A DNA stretch of 64,000 nt from positions 1-64,000 of the forward strand of contig JAPLDF010000015.1 in the NCBI GenBank assembly GCA_026391835.1, in the 5' to 3' direction. Positions 17,728 to 25,572 of the stretch are shown here, in pieces. Within the stretch, counting starts at the first letter, position 1, and every line of letters begins with the position of its first letter. This DNA comes from Bacteroidota bacterium (GTDB taxonomy: Bacteria > Bacteroidota > Bacteroidia > Bacteroidales > FEN-979). The translations under genes were made by a program, and so were the position numbers. The notes below the pieces were generated by a model that saw nothing but the letters and a program-made list of their open reading frames with translations, did no database searches and was not told the DNA's origin.

Positions 17728-17972
17728 TGTATTGCCCTCCTGAGTTGCAGCACACGTACTTCCAAGTCTTCCTTTCCTTTCGCAAGCTCTTCGCTAAGCA
17801 GAACAGCTTCTTTGATAATGATCTCCTTATAATCCGGCTTATTCGGGTCCAGGCAGCGATAAATGTACTGCAGGGAAAAAGGAGAATTTTTGTCCAACAA
17901 TCGTTTTCTTATTTGCGGAACGCTCCCTCTTGGTAATTCCGCTCTGAGTATGGTCAGTACCTCATTGCTCAT
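17724..17972 (-). CDS. Small HTH-type regulator of the element
   Basis: 82 residues from the ATG giving MSNEVLTILRAELP; two further in-frame Met codons lie just upstream. The body (RGSVPQIRKRLLDKNSPFSLQYIYRCLDP) looks like a short Cro/XRE-type helix-turn-helix of the kind used by prophages. It is overlapped by the next gene. Likely a repressor or activator of the replication module; the operator could be in the AT-rich gap at 17988-18093. Confidence 0.6.
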   Translation of the reverse strand: MSNEVLTILRAELPRGSVPQIRKRLLDKNSPFSLQYIYRCLDPNKPDYKEIIIKEAVLLSEELAKGKEDLEVRVLQLRRAIQ

Positions 17973-18093
17973 CTTCATAATTAACATTCATTTTTGATTA
18001 ATATTACGTCATTTTTTTGTTGACAAATTAATCAATATCTTCACAGGTTAAATTGCGTTTAGAATCATATATGCATACCAAGAATTTCTAACG

Positions 18094-18273
18094 CTAACAT
18101 TTTTTCAGATCCTCCATGACTTCGCTTTCAAAATAGAAAAGTTTGCCACCAAGTTTGTGAGACCGGATGATTCTCTCTTTACTCCATTTATGGAGAGCCG
18201 GCCGACTCACCCCGATAAGTTTGCAAATGAACTTCGCTGTAACCGGTTTTTCAATTATTGATTTTTCGCCCAT
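18094..18273 (-). CDS. Excisionase-like HTH protein
   Basis: 59 residues from the ATG at 18271-18273 (MGEKSIIEKP); the longer frame to 18345 has no better start. The sequence FICKLIGVSRPALHKWSKERIIRSHKLGGKLFYFESEV is a MerR/HTH_17-type winged helix found in phage excisionases and small transcription factors. It is the first gene of the minus-strand block and lies 75 bp from an array of 11-bp iterons (18347-18412) on the tRNA-Arg side, where a recombination directionality factor would be expected to bind. Confidence 0.7.
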   Translation of the reverse strand: MGEKSIIEKPVTAKFICKLIGVSRPALHKWSKERIIRSHKLGGKLFYFESEVMEDLKKC

Positions 18274-18346
18274 AGTTTTTAACAAATATTTACACCGGCA
18301 AAAGTAATCGTCAAAATTGTAAACATACGGCCAACTTATTAACAAC

Positions 18347-18412
18347 TAACTGAATAATAAACTGTTAGTAAACTGATAGTAAACTGAAAATAAACCCAAT
18401 GTAAACTAATAA
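18347..18412. repeat. Array of 11-bp iterons (TAAACTGnnAG)
   Basis: TAAAC words begin at 18358, 18369, 18380, 18391 and 18402, exactly 11 bp apart (TAAACTG, TAAACTG, TAAACTG, TAAACCC, TAAACTA). A weaker sixth copy, TAACTGAATAA, begins at 18347 in the same register. Spacing of one helical turn puts all copies on one face of the DNA. The array lies upstream of the excisionase-like gene and toward the tRNA-Arg. Confidence 0.75.
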
Positions 18413-18570
18413 AGTGGCAATTTCCAATGAATAAAATAGTTGGACCTGCCATTAAGAATGAATATAAATTGTTATAATCTGGATAGCCTGAATGGATCCC
18501 GGACACAAGATCTCAGACGTGACTTTGTGACCGGAGAAGTCAATATTTACGTACCTTTACGGGAAATTAC

Positions 18571-18616
18571 AAAGAAAAAACCCAAACAACAAAATCGCCT
18601 GATTTCATCGTTTGGG
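18571..18616 (-). terminator. Terminator on the minus strand, downstream of tRNA-Arg
   Basis: On the minus strand CCCAAAC (18616-18610) pairs with GTTTGGG (18587-18581), with further pairing inside (GATGAAATC against GATTTTGTT), and is followed by a run of Ts (18580-18575). It lies about 85 bp after the 3' end of tRNA-Arg and would separate it from the phage-like block. Confidence 0.6.
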
Positions 18617-18701
18617 ATTTGTGAGTTGACAGAAAACTTGTCAGTTTTTTGCAACCATCTTCTGAAACATCAGTATTTACTGCCTATTCAGAACTGCTTA
18701 G

Positions 18702-18775
18702 TGACTCCGAAGGGACTCGAACCCCCAACCAACAGAACCGGAATCTGCCATTCTATCCAATTGAACTACGGAGCC
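18702..18775 (-). tRNA. tRNA-Arg (anticodon CCG)
   Basis: 74 nt with a full cloverleaf: acceptor GGCTCCG pairing with CGGAGTC (one G-T), anticodon stem GCAGA/TCTGT around loop TTCCGGT giving anticodon CCG (reads CGG), and T-arm GGGGG/CCCTT with loop TTCGAGT. The 3' CCA is not encoded. The 3' end faces the phage-like element, the orientation expected if the element uses this tRNA as an attachment site, though no duplicated 3' segment was found at the far end. Confidence 0.92.
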
Positions 18776-18802
18776 AATAAGGGTGCAAAGATACAATATA
18801 AA

Positions 18803-19102
18803 TTATTTTCCCGACAGAATATAATCCAGAATAAGCTTCTTCTGGTCGTCATTGATTTTTGCCCTCGGCTGCATTGAATTTACAAAGGATCGCCATGCCG
18901 GTTCTCCGAACTCGGCCGGCAGGTGCAGCCGGTGACAACTTCCGCAATGATCGATATATACCTGTCTCCCCTGGTTCAGGTAGTTGATGTCCAAATTCGT
19001 TCGCTGCGCCACTTCCGGCGTCGGAATATATAGCGCCGGCGAACATGCCAGCATCCCCGCCAACCCTATAAAACAGAATTTTATACTTTTTCCAATATTC
19101 AT
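18803..19102 (-). CDS. Small c-type cytochrome lipoprotein
   Basis: 99 residues from the second Met (MNIGKSIKF; a start at 19108 adds MT). A lipobox (GLAGMLAC) anchors it to a membrane outside the cytoplasm. One haem-attachment motif, CGSCH, is followed by a Met-containing C-terminal helix (NSMQPRAKINDDQKKLILDYILS) that can supply the sixth ligand. Electron transfer with unknown partners. It lies downstream of tRNA-Arg on the same strand numbering but has its own start; the repeat array at 19133-19305 is immediately upstream. Confidence 0.85.
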   Translation of the reverse strand: MNIGKSIKFCFIGLAGMLACSPALYIPTPEVAQRTNLDINYLNQGRQVYIDHCGSCHRLHLPAEFGEPAWRSFVNSMQPRAKINDDQKKLILDYILSGK

Positions 19103-19132
19103 CGTCAACCCTTTCTTTTTAACCCTTGCTCA

Positions 19133-19305
19133 CCTTCCCCTGTTTCCCTGTTTCCCCGTTCACCCGTTTACCCGTTTACCAGTTTACCCGTTTACCAGTT
19201 TACCCGTTTACCCGTTTACCCGTTTACCCGTTTACCCGTTTACCCGTTTACCCGTTTACCAGTTTACCAGTTTACCTGTTCACCCGTTTACCTGCTCACC
19301 CTTTC
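19133..19305. repeat. Tandem octamer array (CGTTTACC)n
   Basis: About nineteen near-perfect copies of an 8-bp unit, CGTTTACC, with variants AGTTTACC, TGTTTACC and CGTTCACC. The most regular part is 19185-19275. It fills the space between the cytochrome gene and the 3' end of the beta-barrel gene. A shorter array of the same unit is at 30768-30824. Confidence 0.95.
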
Positions 19306-19374
19306 ACCCCCTCACAACTCCACCGAAAACAAAAGCCTCGCCTCATTCCGTTCAAATTCATACAGGTTAAGCCC

Positions 19375-20112
19375 CTAGCCGGACGTAATCCCCCGCAGTC
19401 CGGCTACCTGAGGCATCAGTGTGAAGTTAACCCAGAAACCGCTTCCGGCATAAGAAACACATGGTCCTGCGTAGATTGCACTGTGCGCCCAGTACCCGTC
19501 GACATACACATTCGGATTGCGGAGCTCGGCTCCCATGACCCACCCTTTACCCAGGTCAACACCAATTCCATAGTTGAACTCAAATTTGTATTCAATATGA
19601 GCTGCTATTTCACCAATGCCAGCTTCCCATTCCCATTCCGGTTCAAAGGCAAGGTTTATCGCCTGGGTGACCCTGCCGATCTGTTTATCCAGGATAACTT
19701 TGCCTTCGATTTCAAATTCTGTTGTGCCGATGGTAATCTCCCCGTATAGGGCTGAACCAATCATGCTTGCAGATGGATCGCTCAATTTTAATTTCCACTC
19801 ATTTGAAAAACTGAATTCATTGTCGTGTTCAATTGCAGAAAGCGAATCGGCCATAAACCCGGTTGCTTTTGAGGTATAGTTAAGGTAAAAAGCAGTCTGC
19901 AGTTTTTTACTCAACCCGATCTCAACCTCCGCACGGGCATCCGTCCTTCGGTAAAAATTCTCCCTCCCTGCCCGATAGGTTGCCCATATTTCAATCTCCT
20001 TCTCCCCCTTTGCCAGCACACCACTTTGATAGGTATAGTTAAAAATCCTGTCCTGCGCATTCACATCAATATACCATAATGAAATGGCTATCAAAACTAC
20101 GTATAATTTCAT
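19375..20112 (-). CDS. Outer-membrane beta-barrel protein, cut by an in-frame TAG
   Basis: 245 residues with a signal peptide (cleavage after DVNA) and alternating beta-strand pattern typical of small outer-membrane barrels (LNYTSKATGF, FEWKLKL-type strands, WVMGAELRNPNVYVDGYW). The frame stops at TAG (19377-19375) after GLRGITSG, but the same frame continues for 20 more codons to TGA at 19314-19312, reading LNLYEFERNEARLLFSVEL, a plausible final beta-strand. The gene is therefore probably an interrupted copy, a readthrough case or an assembly error. Intact, it would span 19312-20112. Possible DUF6662-like family; substrate unknown. Confidence 0.75.
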   Translation of the reverse strand: MKLYVVLIAISLWYIDVNAQDRIFNYTYQSGVLAKGEKEIEIWATYRAGRENFYRRTDARAEVEIGLSKKLQTAFYLNYTSKATGFMADSLSAIEHDNEFSFSNEWKLKLSDPSASMIGSALYGEITIGTTEFEIEGKVILDKQIGRVTQAINLAFEPEWEWEAGIGEIAAHIEYKFEFNYGIGVDLGKGWVMGAELRNPNVYVDGYWAHSAIYAGPCVSYAGSGFWVNFTLMPQVAGLRGITSG

Positions 20113-20248
20113 ATCGGTTTGTTCATTGTTTCACAAAACAAAATTACGCTTTTATTTAAACTGATTTTAAATTGCTGCGGGTATTTTGATCAATGTGATC
20201 CTCCTTGTTTATAATAGCGTCCGTTATGACAGTGTCTCATCAATAAAA

Positions 20249-20280
20249 TTTGGCAAATCACGGGGTAATGTTTACTTTTG
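20249..20280 (+). promoter_or_regulatory. Bacteroidota-type promoter for fbaA
   Basis: TTTG at 20249-20252, 20 bp spacer, then TACTTTTG at 20273-20280, matching the TTTG / TAnnTTTG consensus of the primary sigma factor in this phylum. The fbaA ATG is 36 bp downstream. Confidence 0.7.
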
Positions 20281-20315
20281 ACTCTTTATCCTGAAAGAAC
20301 CAATAAACTAATTAT

Positions 20316-21395
20316 ATGTCAGAAAAAATCAGTGAAAAAGTCGCCCCGGGTGTGGCAACCGGCGCGGCAGTGCAAGAGATCTTCCGTATTGCCAAGGCCA
20401 ACCGGTTTGCCCTGCCGGCAGTGAATGTAACCGGAACCGATACCGTAAATGCAGTCCTTGAGGCCGCAAAATCGGTAAATTCGCCCGTCATCATTCAATT
20501 TTCGAACGGTGGAGGAATTTTTTACGCAGGAAAATCCCTGAAGAATGAAAATGAACGCATCGCGATCAGGGGTAGCATCGCAGGCGCACAGCACATCCAT
20601 GAAATTGCAGAGTTATATGGCATCCCGGTAATTATCCATACCGACCATGCCGCCAAAAAGCTGCTGCCATGGATCGACGGACTGCTTGACGCCGGGGAGA
20701 AATATTTCCTCAAGTACGGCAAGCCTTTGTTCAGTTCGCATATGCTCGACCTGTCGGAAGAGTCGCTGGAAGAAAACATCGAAATCTGCAAACGTTACCT
20801 CGAGCGCATGAGCAGGATCGGCATGACGCTGGAGATCGAACTCGGCGTGACCGGCGGCGAAGAGGATGGTGTTGACAATACCGGCATCGACAGTTCGCGC
20901 CTCTATACCCAGCCGGAACACGTTGCGCTGGCATACGAGACCCTTTTGAGTGTGAGCCCCAATTTCACGATCGCCGCATCATTTGGCAATGTTCACGGGG
21001 TTTACAAACCCGGCAACGTGAAACTTGAGCCGAAAATCCTGCATAATTCGCAGGTTTACATCCAGGAAAAATACAAAACGGGCCCCAACCCGGTCAACTT
21101 CGTATTTCATGGGGGATCGGGCTCCGAGCCTGAAAAGATCGCTGAAGCATTGGGCTATGGCGTGGTGAAGATGAATATTGACACCGACACCCAATGGGCG
21201 TTCTGGGACGGGATCCTGAATTTCTATAAAAAGAATGAAGGCTACCTCCAGGGGCAGATCGGGAATCCCGACGGGGACGACAAACCCAACAAAAAGTTCT
21301 ACGATCCGCGCGTATGGCTGAGAGAAGCAGAAAAATCAATGGTTGAGCGCCTGAAGGTTGCGTTCACGGATCTGAATTGCATCGACAGGTATTAA
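20316..21395 (+). CDS. fbaA: Fructose-bisphosphate aldolase, class II
   Basis: 359 residues, the normal length for class IIA enzymes. It splits fructose 1,6-bisphosphate into dihydroxyacetone phosphate and glyceraldehyde 3-phosphate in glycolysis, and works in reverse in gluconeogenesis, in the cytoplasm. Visible signatures are HTDHAAKK with catalytic D110 and zinc ligand H111, the acidic ELGVTGGEEDGVDN loop, FGNVHGVYKPGN and VFHGGSGS with further zinc-binding His residues, and NIDTDTQWAFW near the active site. It is monocistronic, with its own promoter at 20249-20280. Confidence 0.97.
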   Translation: MSEKISEKVAPGVATGAAVQEIFRIAKANRFALPAVNVTGTDTVNAVLEAAKSVNSPVIIQFSNGGGIFYAGKSLKNENERIAIRGSIAGAQHIHEIAELYGIPVIIHTDHAAKKLLPWIDGLLDAGEKYFLKYGKPLFSSHMLDLSEESLEENIEICKRYLERMSRIGMTLEIELGVTGGEEDGVDNTGIDSSRLYTQPEHVALAYETLLSVSPNFTIAASFGNVHGVYKPGNVKLEPKILHNSQVYIQEKYKTGPNPVNFVFHGGSGSEPEKIAEALGYGVVKMNIDTDTQWAFWDGILNFYKKNEGYLQGQIGNPDGDDKPNKKFYDPRVWLREAEKSMVERLKVAFTDLNCIDRY

Positions 21396-21396
21396 C

Positions 21397-22248
21397 CTAA
21401 AACCCGGTTCCGGATGCCAGCGTATCCTTCGGGTGTATGCTGAGCACCGGGAACGGTGAATGGTTCACCATCTGGTGTGCGTAAGGCCCCAGGAATATGT
21501 TGGCCGTCGTGGTTTCCTGTTCCGTCATGATGGCGATCAGGTTGGCATCGATCTTTGATGCATACTCGATGGTTGCATCGGAGATGTTCTCGCAAACAAC
21601 CGAATCGATGTGGCATGTCAGTTTTTCTTCGGCGAAATACCCGGCCACCTGGACAGCGTAAAAATCAACCTTTTGCCGCATGGTCTTCAGCTTTGAGGTA
21701 TAGAGCTTCAGGATAAAGATTTCGGCGTCATGCTTTTTGGCAATGTAGCCGACAAATGAGGACTTCTGCCTTGTTTCCTCGGCACTGTCGATGGGCATGA
21801 CAATCTTTTTCAGCGGACGCTGAATGTTTATGCCTCCCCTGATGGTAATGACAGGGCAGTAACTTGATGTCACAATTTTGTTGGCATTGCTGCCGATCCA
21901 GAACTCTTCAAACCCCGAGGCCCCATGCGTACCGGTAACGATGAGCATGGCTTTGGAAAGCTTCGCCTCTTCAGTGACCTCCTTGTAAATCTTTCCCTTC
22001 CTTATTTTCCAGGAAATTTTGACTCCGGGGTGTTCCGGCTGGTATTTCGCGATCAGCTCTTCAAAGGCCTTCTGAACATCTTTGGACGGATCAGTGGATT
22101 TTTCCTCATATTTCTCCTTTTCGCCCGGGGCTTTCTGAACCCACAGCAAAATCAACTCACCGTTGCAGTGCTCTGCAATGGACATCGAATGCAGGAAAGC
22201 ATTGATGGAACATTCGGAAAAATCAATGGCGACAACTATTTTATTCAT
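21397..22248 (-). CDS. Tandem-domain universal stress protein (UspA family)
   Basis: 283 residues made of two UspA-like domains (1-145 and 150-283). The first begins KIVVAIDFSECSINA and has VTGTHGASGFEEFWIGSNA; the second begins KKIVMPIDSAEETRQ and ends GPYAHQMVNHSPFPVLSIHP. The GxxG-type nucleotide-binding loop is only partly kept (THGASG), so ATP binding is uncertain. Role: stress tolerance or metabolic signalling, cytoplasmic. It is the last gene of a Usp-SPOR-Usp operon and ends 1 bp from the convergent fbaA stop. Confidence 0.9.
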   Translation of the reverse strand: MNKIVVAIDFSECSINAFLHSMSIAEHCNGELILLWVQKAPGEKEKYEEKSTDPSKDVQKAFEELIAKYQPEHPGVKISWKIRKGKIYKEVTEEAKLSKAMLIVTGTHGASGFEEFWIGSNANKIVTSSYCPVITIRGGINIQRPLKKIVMPIDSAEETRQKSSFVGYIAKKHDAEIFILKLYTSKLKTMRQKVDFYAVQVAGYFAEEKLTCHIDSVVCENISDATIEYASKIDANLIAIMTEQETTTANIFLGPYAHQMVNHSPFPVLSIHPKDTLASGTGF

Positions 22249-22263
22249 ACCGGCAGGATTTAG

Positions 22264-22695
22264 TTAATCTGTTTTGGGTAAATTAATCTGGTCCGCTATA
22301 ATGAAGGCATTGGGATAATCCGCTGTCAGTTCAATGAGAAACCGCTGTGCATCCAGCTTTGTCCTGAAATCACCGATCCTGACCTTATAATTGGGTGATT
22401 TAAAAGTCAGGTATACCCCTAACCCGGGGTACCTGGCCTGAAATTCATCGTGCGTTGCCTGGGCCTTGTTTTTGGAGTTGGTACCGGAATCAGAAAAAAC
22501 CTGTATCCTGAAACCGTCCATGGTATTCAACACCTGGTTGATCTGGATGTGTTTCTTCACCAGCAAATCAACCCGGGAATCCTGGATGATTTCCGTTTTT
22601 CCTCCGGTTGTGTCGCGATCCTGTGCTGCCAGCGTATTAGGCCTGCACAGCAGGATGCTCATGAGGAAACAATATATAGCCAGGGTTTTCATCAT
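22264..22695 (-). CDS. SPOR-domain secreted protein
   Basis: 143 residues: signal peptide (MMKTLAIYCFLMSILLCRPNTLAAQ), a short linker, then a SPOR-like domain at about 60-138 (GFRIQVFSDSGTNSKNKAQATHDEF, YKVRIGDFRTKLDAQRFLIEL). SPOR domains bind denuded peptidoglycan glycan strands, so it probably acts in the periplasm at cell-wall remodelling sites. It is sandwiched between two universal stress proteins, with its start codon overlapping the stop of the upstream gene. Confidence 0.85.
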   Translation of the reverse strand: MMKTLAIYCFLMSILLCRPNTLAAQDRDTTGGKTEIIQDSRVDLLVKKHIQINQVLNTMDGFRIQVFSDSGTNSKNKAQATHDEFQARYPGLGVYLTFKSPNYKVRIGDFRTKLDAQRFLIELTADYPNAFIIADQINLPKTD

Positions 22696-23543
22696 TAAAT
22701 CAAACTGAATTTTTCCTGTGGATGAATACTCAGCACGGGGATCGGCGATTGATTGACCAGTTGCTGTGCCTGTGCGCCCAGCAGAATGTTCACCGGTGTT
22801 TCCTGCTCGGTCATGATGGCGATCAGGTCGGCATCGACCTTTTCGGCATAGGCCAACACTGCTTTTGTGAGGTCGTTGGCTACGAGGCAGTCTTCAACAA
22901 CGGAGACCTCGTGTTTTTTCAGATAGTCCCTGGCTGTCTGGCAGATTTTATCGGTAATCCGCTGGATCGATTTCAGGTGGCTGTTGTGGGTGGTCACCAG
23001 GTGCACTTCCGACTTGAACAAGGTGGCAAGTTTCACGACGAAGGGAATTTTCTGCAACGTTTCCATTGAGCCATCCATGGGAACGAGTATGCGTTCAATA
23101 CTTTTTTTGATGGCGAAATCGTGGCGGACCGTAATCACCGGGCTGGAGGCGTAACTGACAATTTTATAGGCATTGCTGCCGATCCAGTACTCTTCATACC
23201 CTGAAATGCCATGCGCGCCTGTTACGATCAGCTCGGCATCCACAAGCCTGGCCATGGTATCGACTTCCCGGTAAATCCTGCCCTTTTTCAATTTAAAATC
23301 CATGGTAATTCCCTTGACAAGCTTGCTGCTGTATAGCTCAATGAGTTCATCGAACCTTTTTTTCGCTTCATTCCTGTTTTCATTGGAGGTATCAGGGTAT
23401 ACCGATTCCTGTGAACTGATTTTATCCACCCAAACCAGATGAATATCCGATTTCATTTTGTTGGCCATGGAGATGGCATACTCCACAGCATGAATGGAGG
23501 TGTTGGAAAAATCAACGGCGACAATGATAGGTTGCATGTTCAA
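22695..23543 (-). CDS. Tandem-domain universal stress protein (UspA family)
   Basis: 282 residues, two UspA domains (1-150, 150-282), clearly paralogous to the gene at 21397-22248 (shared IVTGAHGISGYEEYWIGSNAYK-type and LIAIMTEQET segments). The starting motif is PIIVAVDFSNTSIHA and the end is SPIPVLSIHP. It is the first gene of the Usp-SPOR-Usp operon; its divergent neighbour is ruvB with about 65 bp between, so a shared promoter region is likely. Confidence 0.9.
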   Translation of the reverse strand: MNMQPIIVAVDFSNTSIHAVEYAISMANKMKSDIHLVWVDKISSQESVYPDTSNENRNEAKKRFDELIELYSSKLVKGITMDFKLKKGRIYREVDTMARLVDAELIVTGAHGISGYEEYWIGSNAYKIVSYASSPVITVRHDFAIKKSIERILVPMDGSMETLQKIPFVVKLATLFKSEVHLVTTHNSHLKSIQRITDKICQTARDYLKKHEVSVVEDCLVANDLTKAVLAYAEKVDADLIAIMTEQETPVNILLGAQAQQLVNQSPIPVLSIHPQEKFSLI

Positions 23544-23607
23544 CGGGTTTAATTAATACCGTAAAAATAGGCAAAATTATTTACAAAAATAATTTACTTT
23601 TGTGAAG

Positions 23608-24633
23608 ATGAACGAAAACCTGGATCCTACCGGTAAATTGTTAAATCCTGTTGAAAAAGAGATTGAGCGGACGTTGCGGCCGGGTGGCTTTATAGAATTT
23701 TCGGGGCAGGAGGCGATTGTTGAGAACCTGAAAATTTTCGTACAGGCGGCAAAGCAGCGCGGCGAGGCACTTGACCATGTACTGCTTCACGGCCCCCCCG
23801 GGCTCGGTAAAACAACACTGGCACACATCATTGCAAATGAGCTGAATGTAAACATGCGGGTAACCTCGGGCCCGGTGCTCGACAAGCCGGGCGACCTTGC
23901 CGGACTGCTTACCGGGCTGGAGCCCAACGATGTGTTGTTCATTGATGAAATCCACCGGTTATCGCCAATTGTAGAGGAGTACCTCTATTCGGCCATGGAA
24001 GATTACAAAATCGACATCATGCTCGAAACCGGACCGAATGCCCGGAGTATCCAGATCAAGCTCAACCCATTCACCCTGGTGGGTGCAACCACGCGTTCGG
24101 GGCTGCTTACCGCACCGCTTCGTTCAAGGTTTGGCATCAATTCGAGGCTGAACTATTACAGGGCGGAAATCCTCGATAAGATCATTCACCGCTCGGCCGA
24201 AATCCTGGAAGTCCCCATCGACAGTACAGCCACAGCCGAAATTGCCCGCAGGAGCCGCGGAACACCCCGTATTGCAAACCTTTTGTTGAGGCGGGTACGT
24301 GATTTCGCCCAGATAAAAGGCAACGGGACCATCGACCTGAACATCAGCCAGTACGCGCTAGGGGCGCTGAATGTAGATAAAAACGGTCTCGATGAAATGG
24401 ATAACAAGATCCTCGTAACCATCATCGATAAATTCAAAGGCGGGCCTGTTGGCCTTGGCACCATCGCCACGGCCGTTTCGGAGGATTCCGGCACCATCGA
24501 GGAGGTGTACGAACCATTTCTCATCCAGGAGGGCTACCTCATGAGAACCCCGCGGGGGCGCGAGGTAACCGAGCTGGCATACCGTCACCTGGGAAAAATA
24601 AAGACCGGTGAACACCCAAGACTGTTCGATTAA
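23608..24633 (+). CDS. ruvB: Holliday junction branch-migration helicase RuvB
   Basis: 341 residues from the ATG at 23608; a GTG two codons upstream is an alternative. Canonical RuvB: Walker [14 protein letters not shown], Walker [10 protein letters not shown], sensor GATTRSG, arginine-finger region LRSRFG, and the C-terminal winged-helix domain ending [13 protein letters not shown]. It drives branch migration of Holliday junctions with RuvA. TACTTTTG ends 5 bp before the ATG, so a leaderless transcript is conceivable, but no matching upstream TTTG is seen. Confidence 0.97.
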   Translation: MNENLDPTGKLLNPVEKEIERTLRPGGFIEFSGQEAIVENLKIFVQAAKQRGEALDHVLLHGPPGLGKTTLAHIIANELNVNMRVTSGPVLDKPGDLAGLLTGLEPNDVLFIDEIHRLSPIVEEYLYSAMEDYKIDIMLETGPNARSIQIKLNPFTLVGATTRSGLLTAPLRSRFGINSRLNYYRAEILDKIIHRSAEILEVPIDSTATAEIARRSRGTPRIANLLLRRVRDFAQIKGNGTIDLNISQYALGALNVDKNGLDEMDNKILVTIIDKFKGGPVGLGTIATAVSEDSGTIEEVYEPFLIQEGYLMRTPRGREVTELAYRHLGKIKTGEHPRLFD

Positions 24634-24645
24634 CTTTTTCGGGCC

Positions 24646-25572
24646 ATGAGCGACCTGAAGATGCGCATCAAAACGGAAGCCCTGCGCCTCGGATTTTCTC
24701 ATTGCGGTGTTGCACAGAATGATACCCTCGAACAGTTGCGGCCTTTTTATTCAGCCTTTATCGGGCGAAACGGCCATGCCGGCATGCAGTACCTTGAAAC
24801 AAATTTTGAGAAGCGACTCCATCCTGAACTGGTAGTGCCGGATACCAAATCGGTGATCGCTCTGCTGTGGAATTATTACCCACCCGAAATCATCCCCGAA
24901 GAGGACAATTTTATCATCTCCAAATATGCCTACGGGGTTGACTATCACGGGCTGGTCCGGAACCGTCTCAACGAGCTCATCAATTTCATGAAACTTTCTT
25001 GCGGCAACATCAGGGCAGGTGCCTTTGTCGACTCGGGAGCTGTCCTGGAGAAGGCCTGGGCTCAGAAATGCGGGGTGGGCTGGCAGGGAAAAAACACACT
25101 CATCATCAATAAAACAGCGGGTTCCTTCTTTTTTATCGGCATCATCCTCACCGATCTCATCCTTGAACCCGACACACCCGAAACCGACCATTGCGGCACA
25201 TGCAGGAACTGTGCGGAGGCCTGTCCTACCGGCGCGCTCGACACCTCCTATCAACTCGATATCCCGCGGTGCATTTCGTACCTTACCATTGAAAGCAGGG
25301 AGGAGATTCCGGCCGGTTTGCGAAGCAATCTCAATGACCGGATTTATGGATGCGATATCTGCCAGGATGTTTGTCCCTACAACCGGTTTGCCACCCCGCA
25401 TCAAACCCCCGCGTTTTTACCATCCGAGCCCCTGATGAACCTGCGTAAAAAGGACTGGATTGCCCTGTCGGAAACCGATTTTAACACGATATTCGAAAAA
25501 TCACCGGTGAAACGGGCAGGTTACCGCCGGTTGATGCATGTTATACAGATGCCACCCCCCATTCAAACGTAG
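24646..25572 (+). CDS. queG: Epoxyqueuosine reductase QueG
   Basis: 308 residues. It catalyses the last step of queuosine synthesis, reducing epoxyqueuosine in tRNA, using cobalamin and two [4Fe-4S] clusters. The catalytic Asp is D129 (VDSGAVLEKAW). The cluster ligands are C183, C186, C189, C193 (CGTCRNCAEACP) and C209, C236, C239, C243 (CDICQDVCP). It is 12 bp downstream of ruvB on the same strand, so probably cotranscribed. The 3' end overlaps the convergent ubiX gene by 32 bp. Confidence 0.96.
   Translation: MSDLKMRIKTEALRLGFSHCGVAQNDTLEQLRPFYSAFIGRNGHAGMQYLETNFEKRLHPELVVPDTKSVIALLWNYYPPEIIPEEDNFIISKYAYGVDYHGLVRNRLNELINFMKLSCGNIRAGAFVDSGAVLEKAWAQKCGVGWQGKNTLIINKTAGSFFFIGIILTDLILEPDTPETDHCGTCRNCAEACPTGALDTSYQLDIPRCISYLTIESREEIPAGLRSNLNDRIYGCDICQDVCPYNRFATPHQTPAFLPSEPLMNLRKKDWIALSETDFNTIFEKSPVKRAGYRRLMHVIQMPPPIQT

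Noticed and set aside
18440-18877. Plus-strand frame of 145 codons across the tRNA region
   Set aside because: It reads through the antisense of tRNA-Arg (the VTPKGLEPPTNRTG-type false protein seen opposite many tRNAs) and has no domain.
19133-19305. Possible CRISPR array or telomere-like repeat
   Set aside because: Units of 8 bp without spacers, in the interior of a chromosome between ordinary genes.
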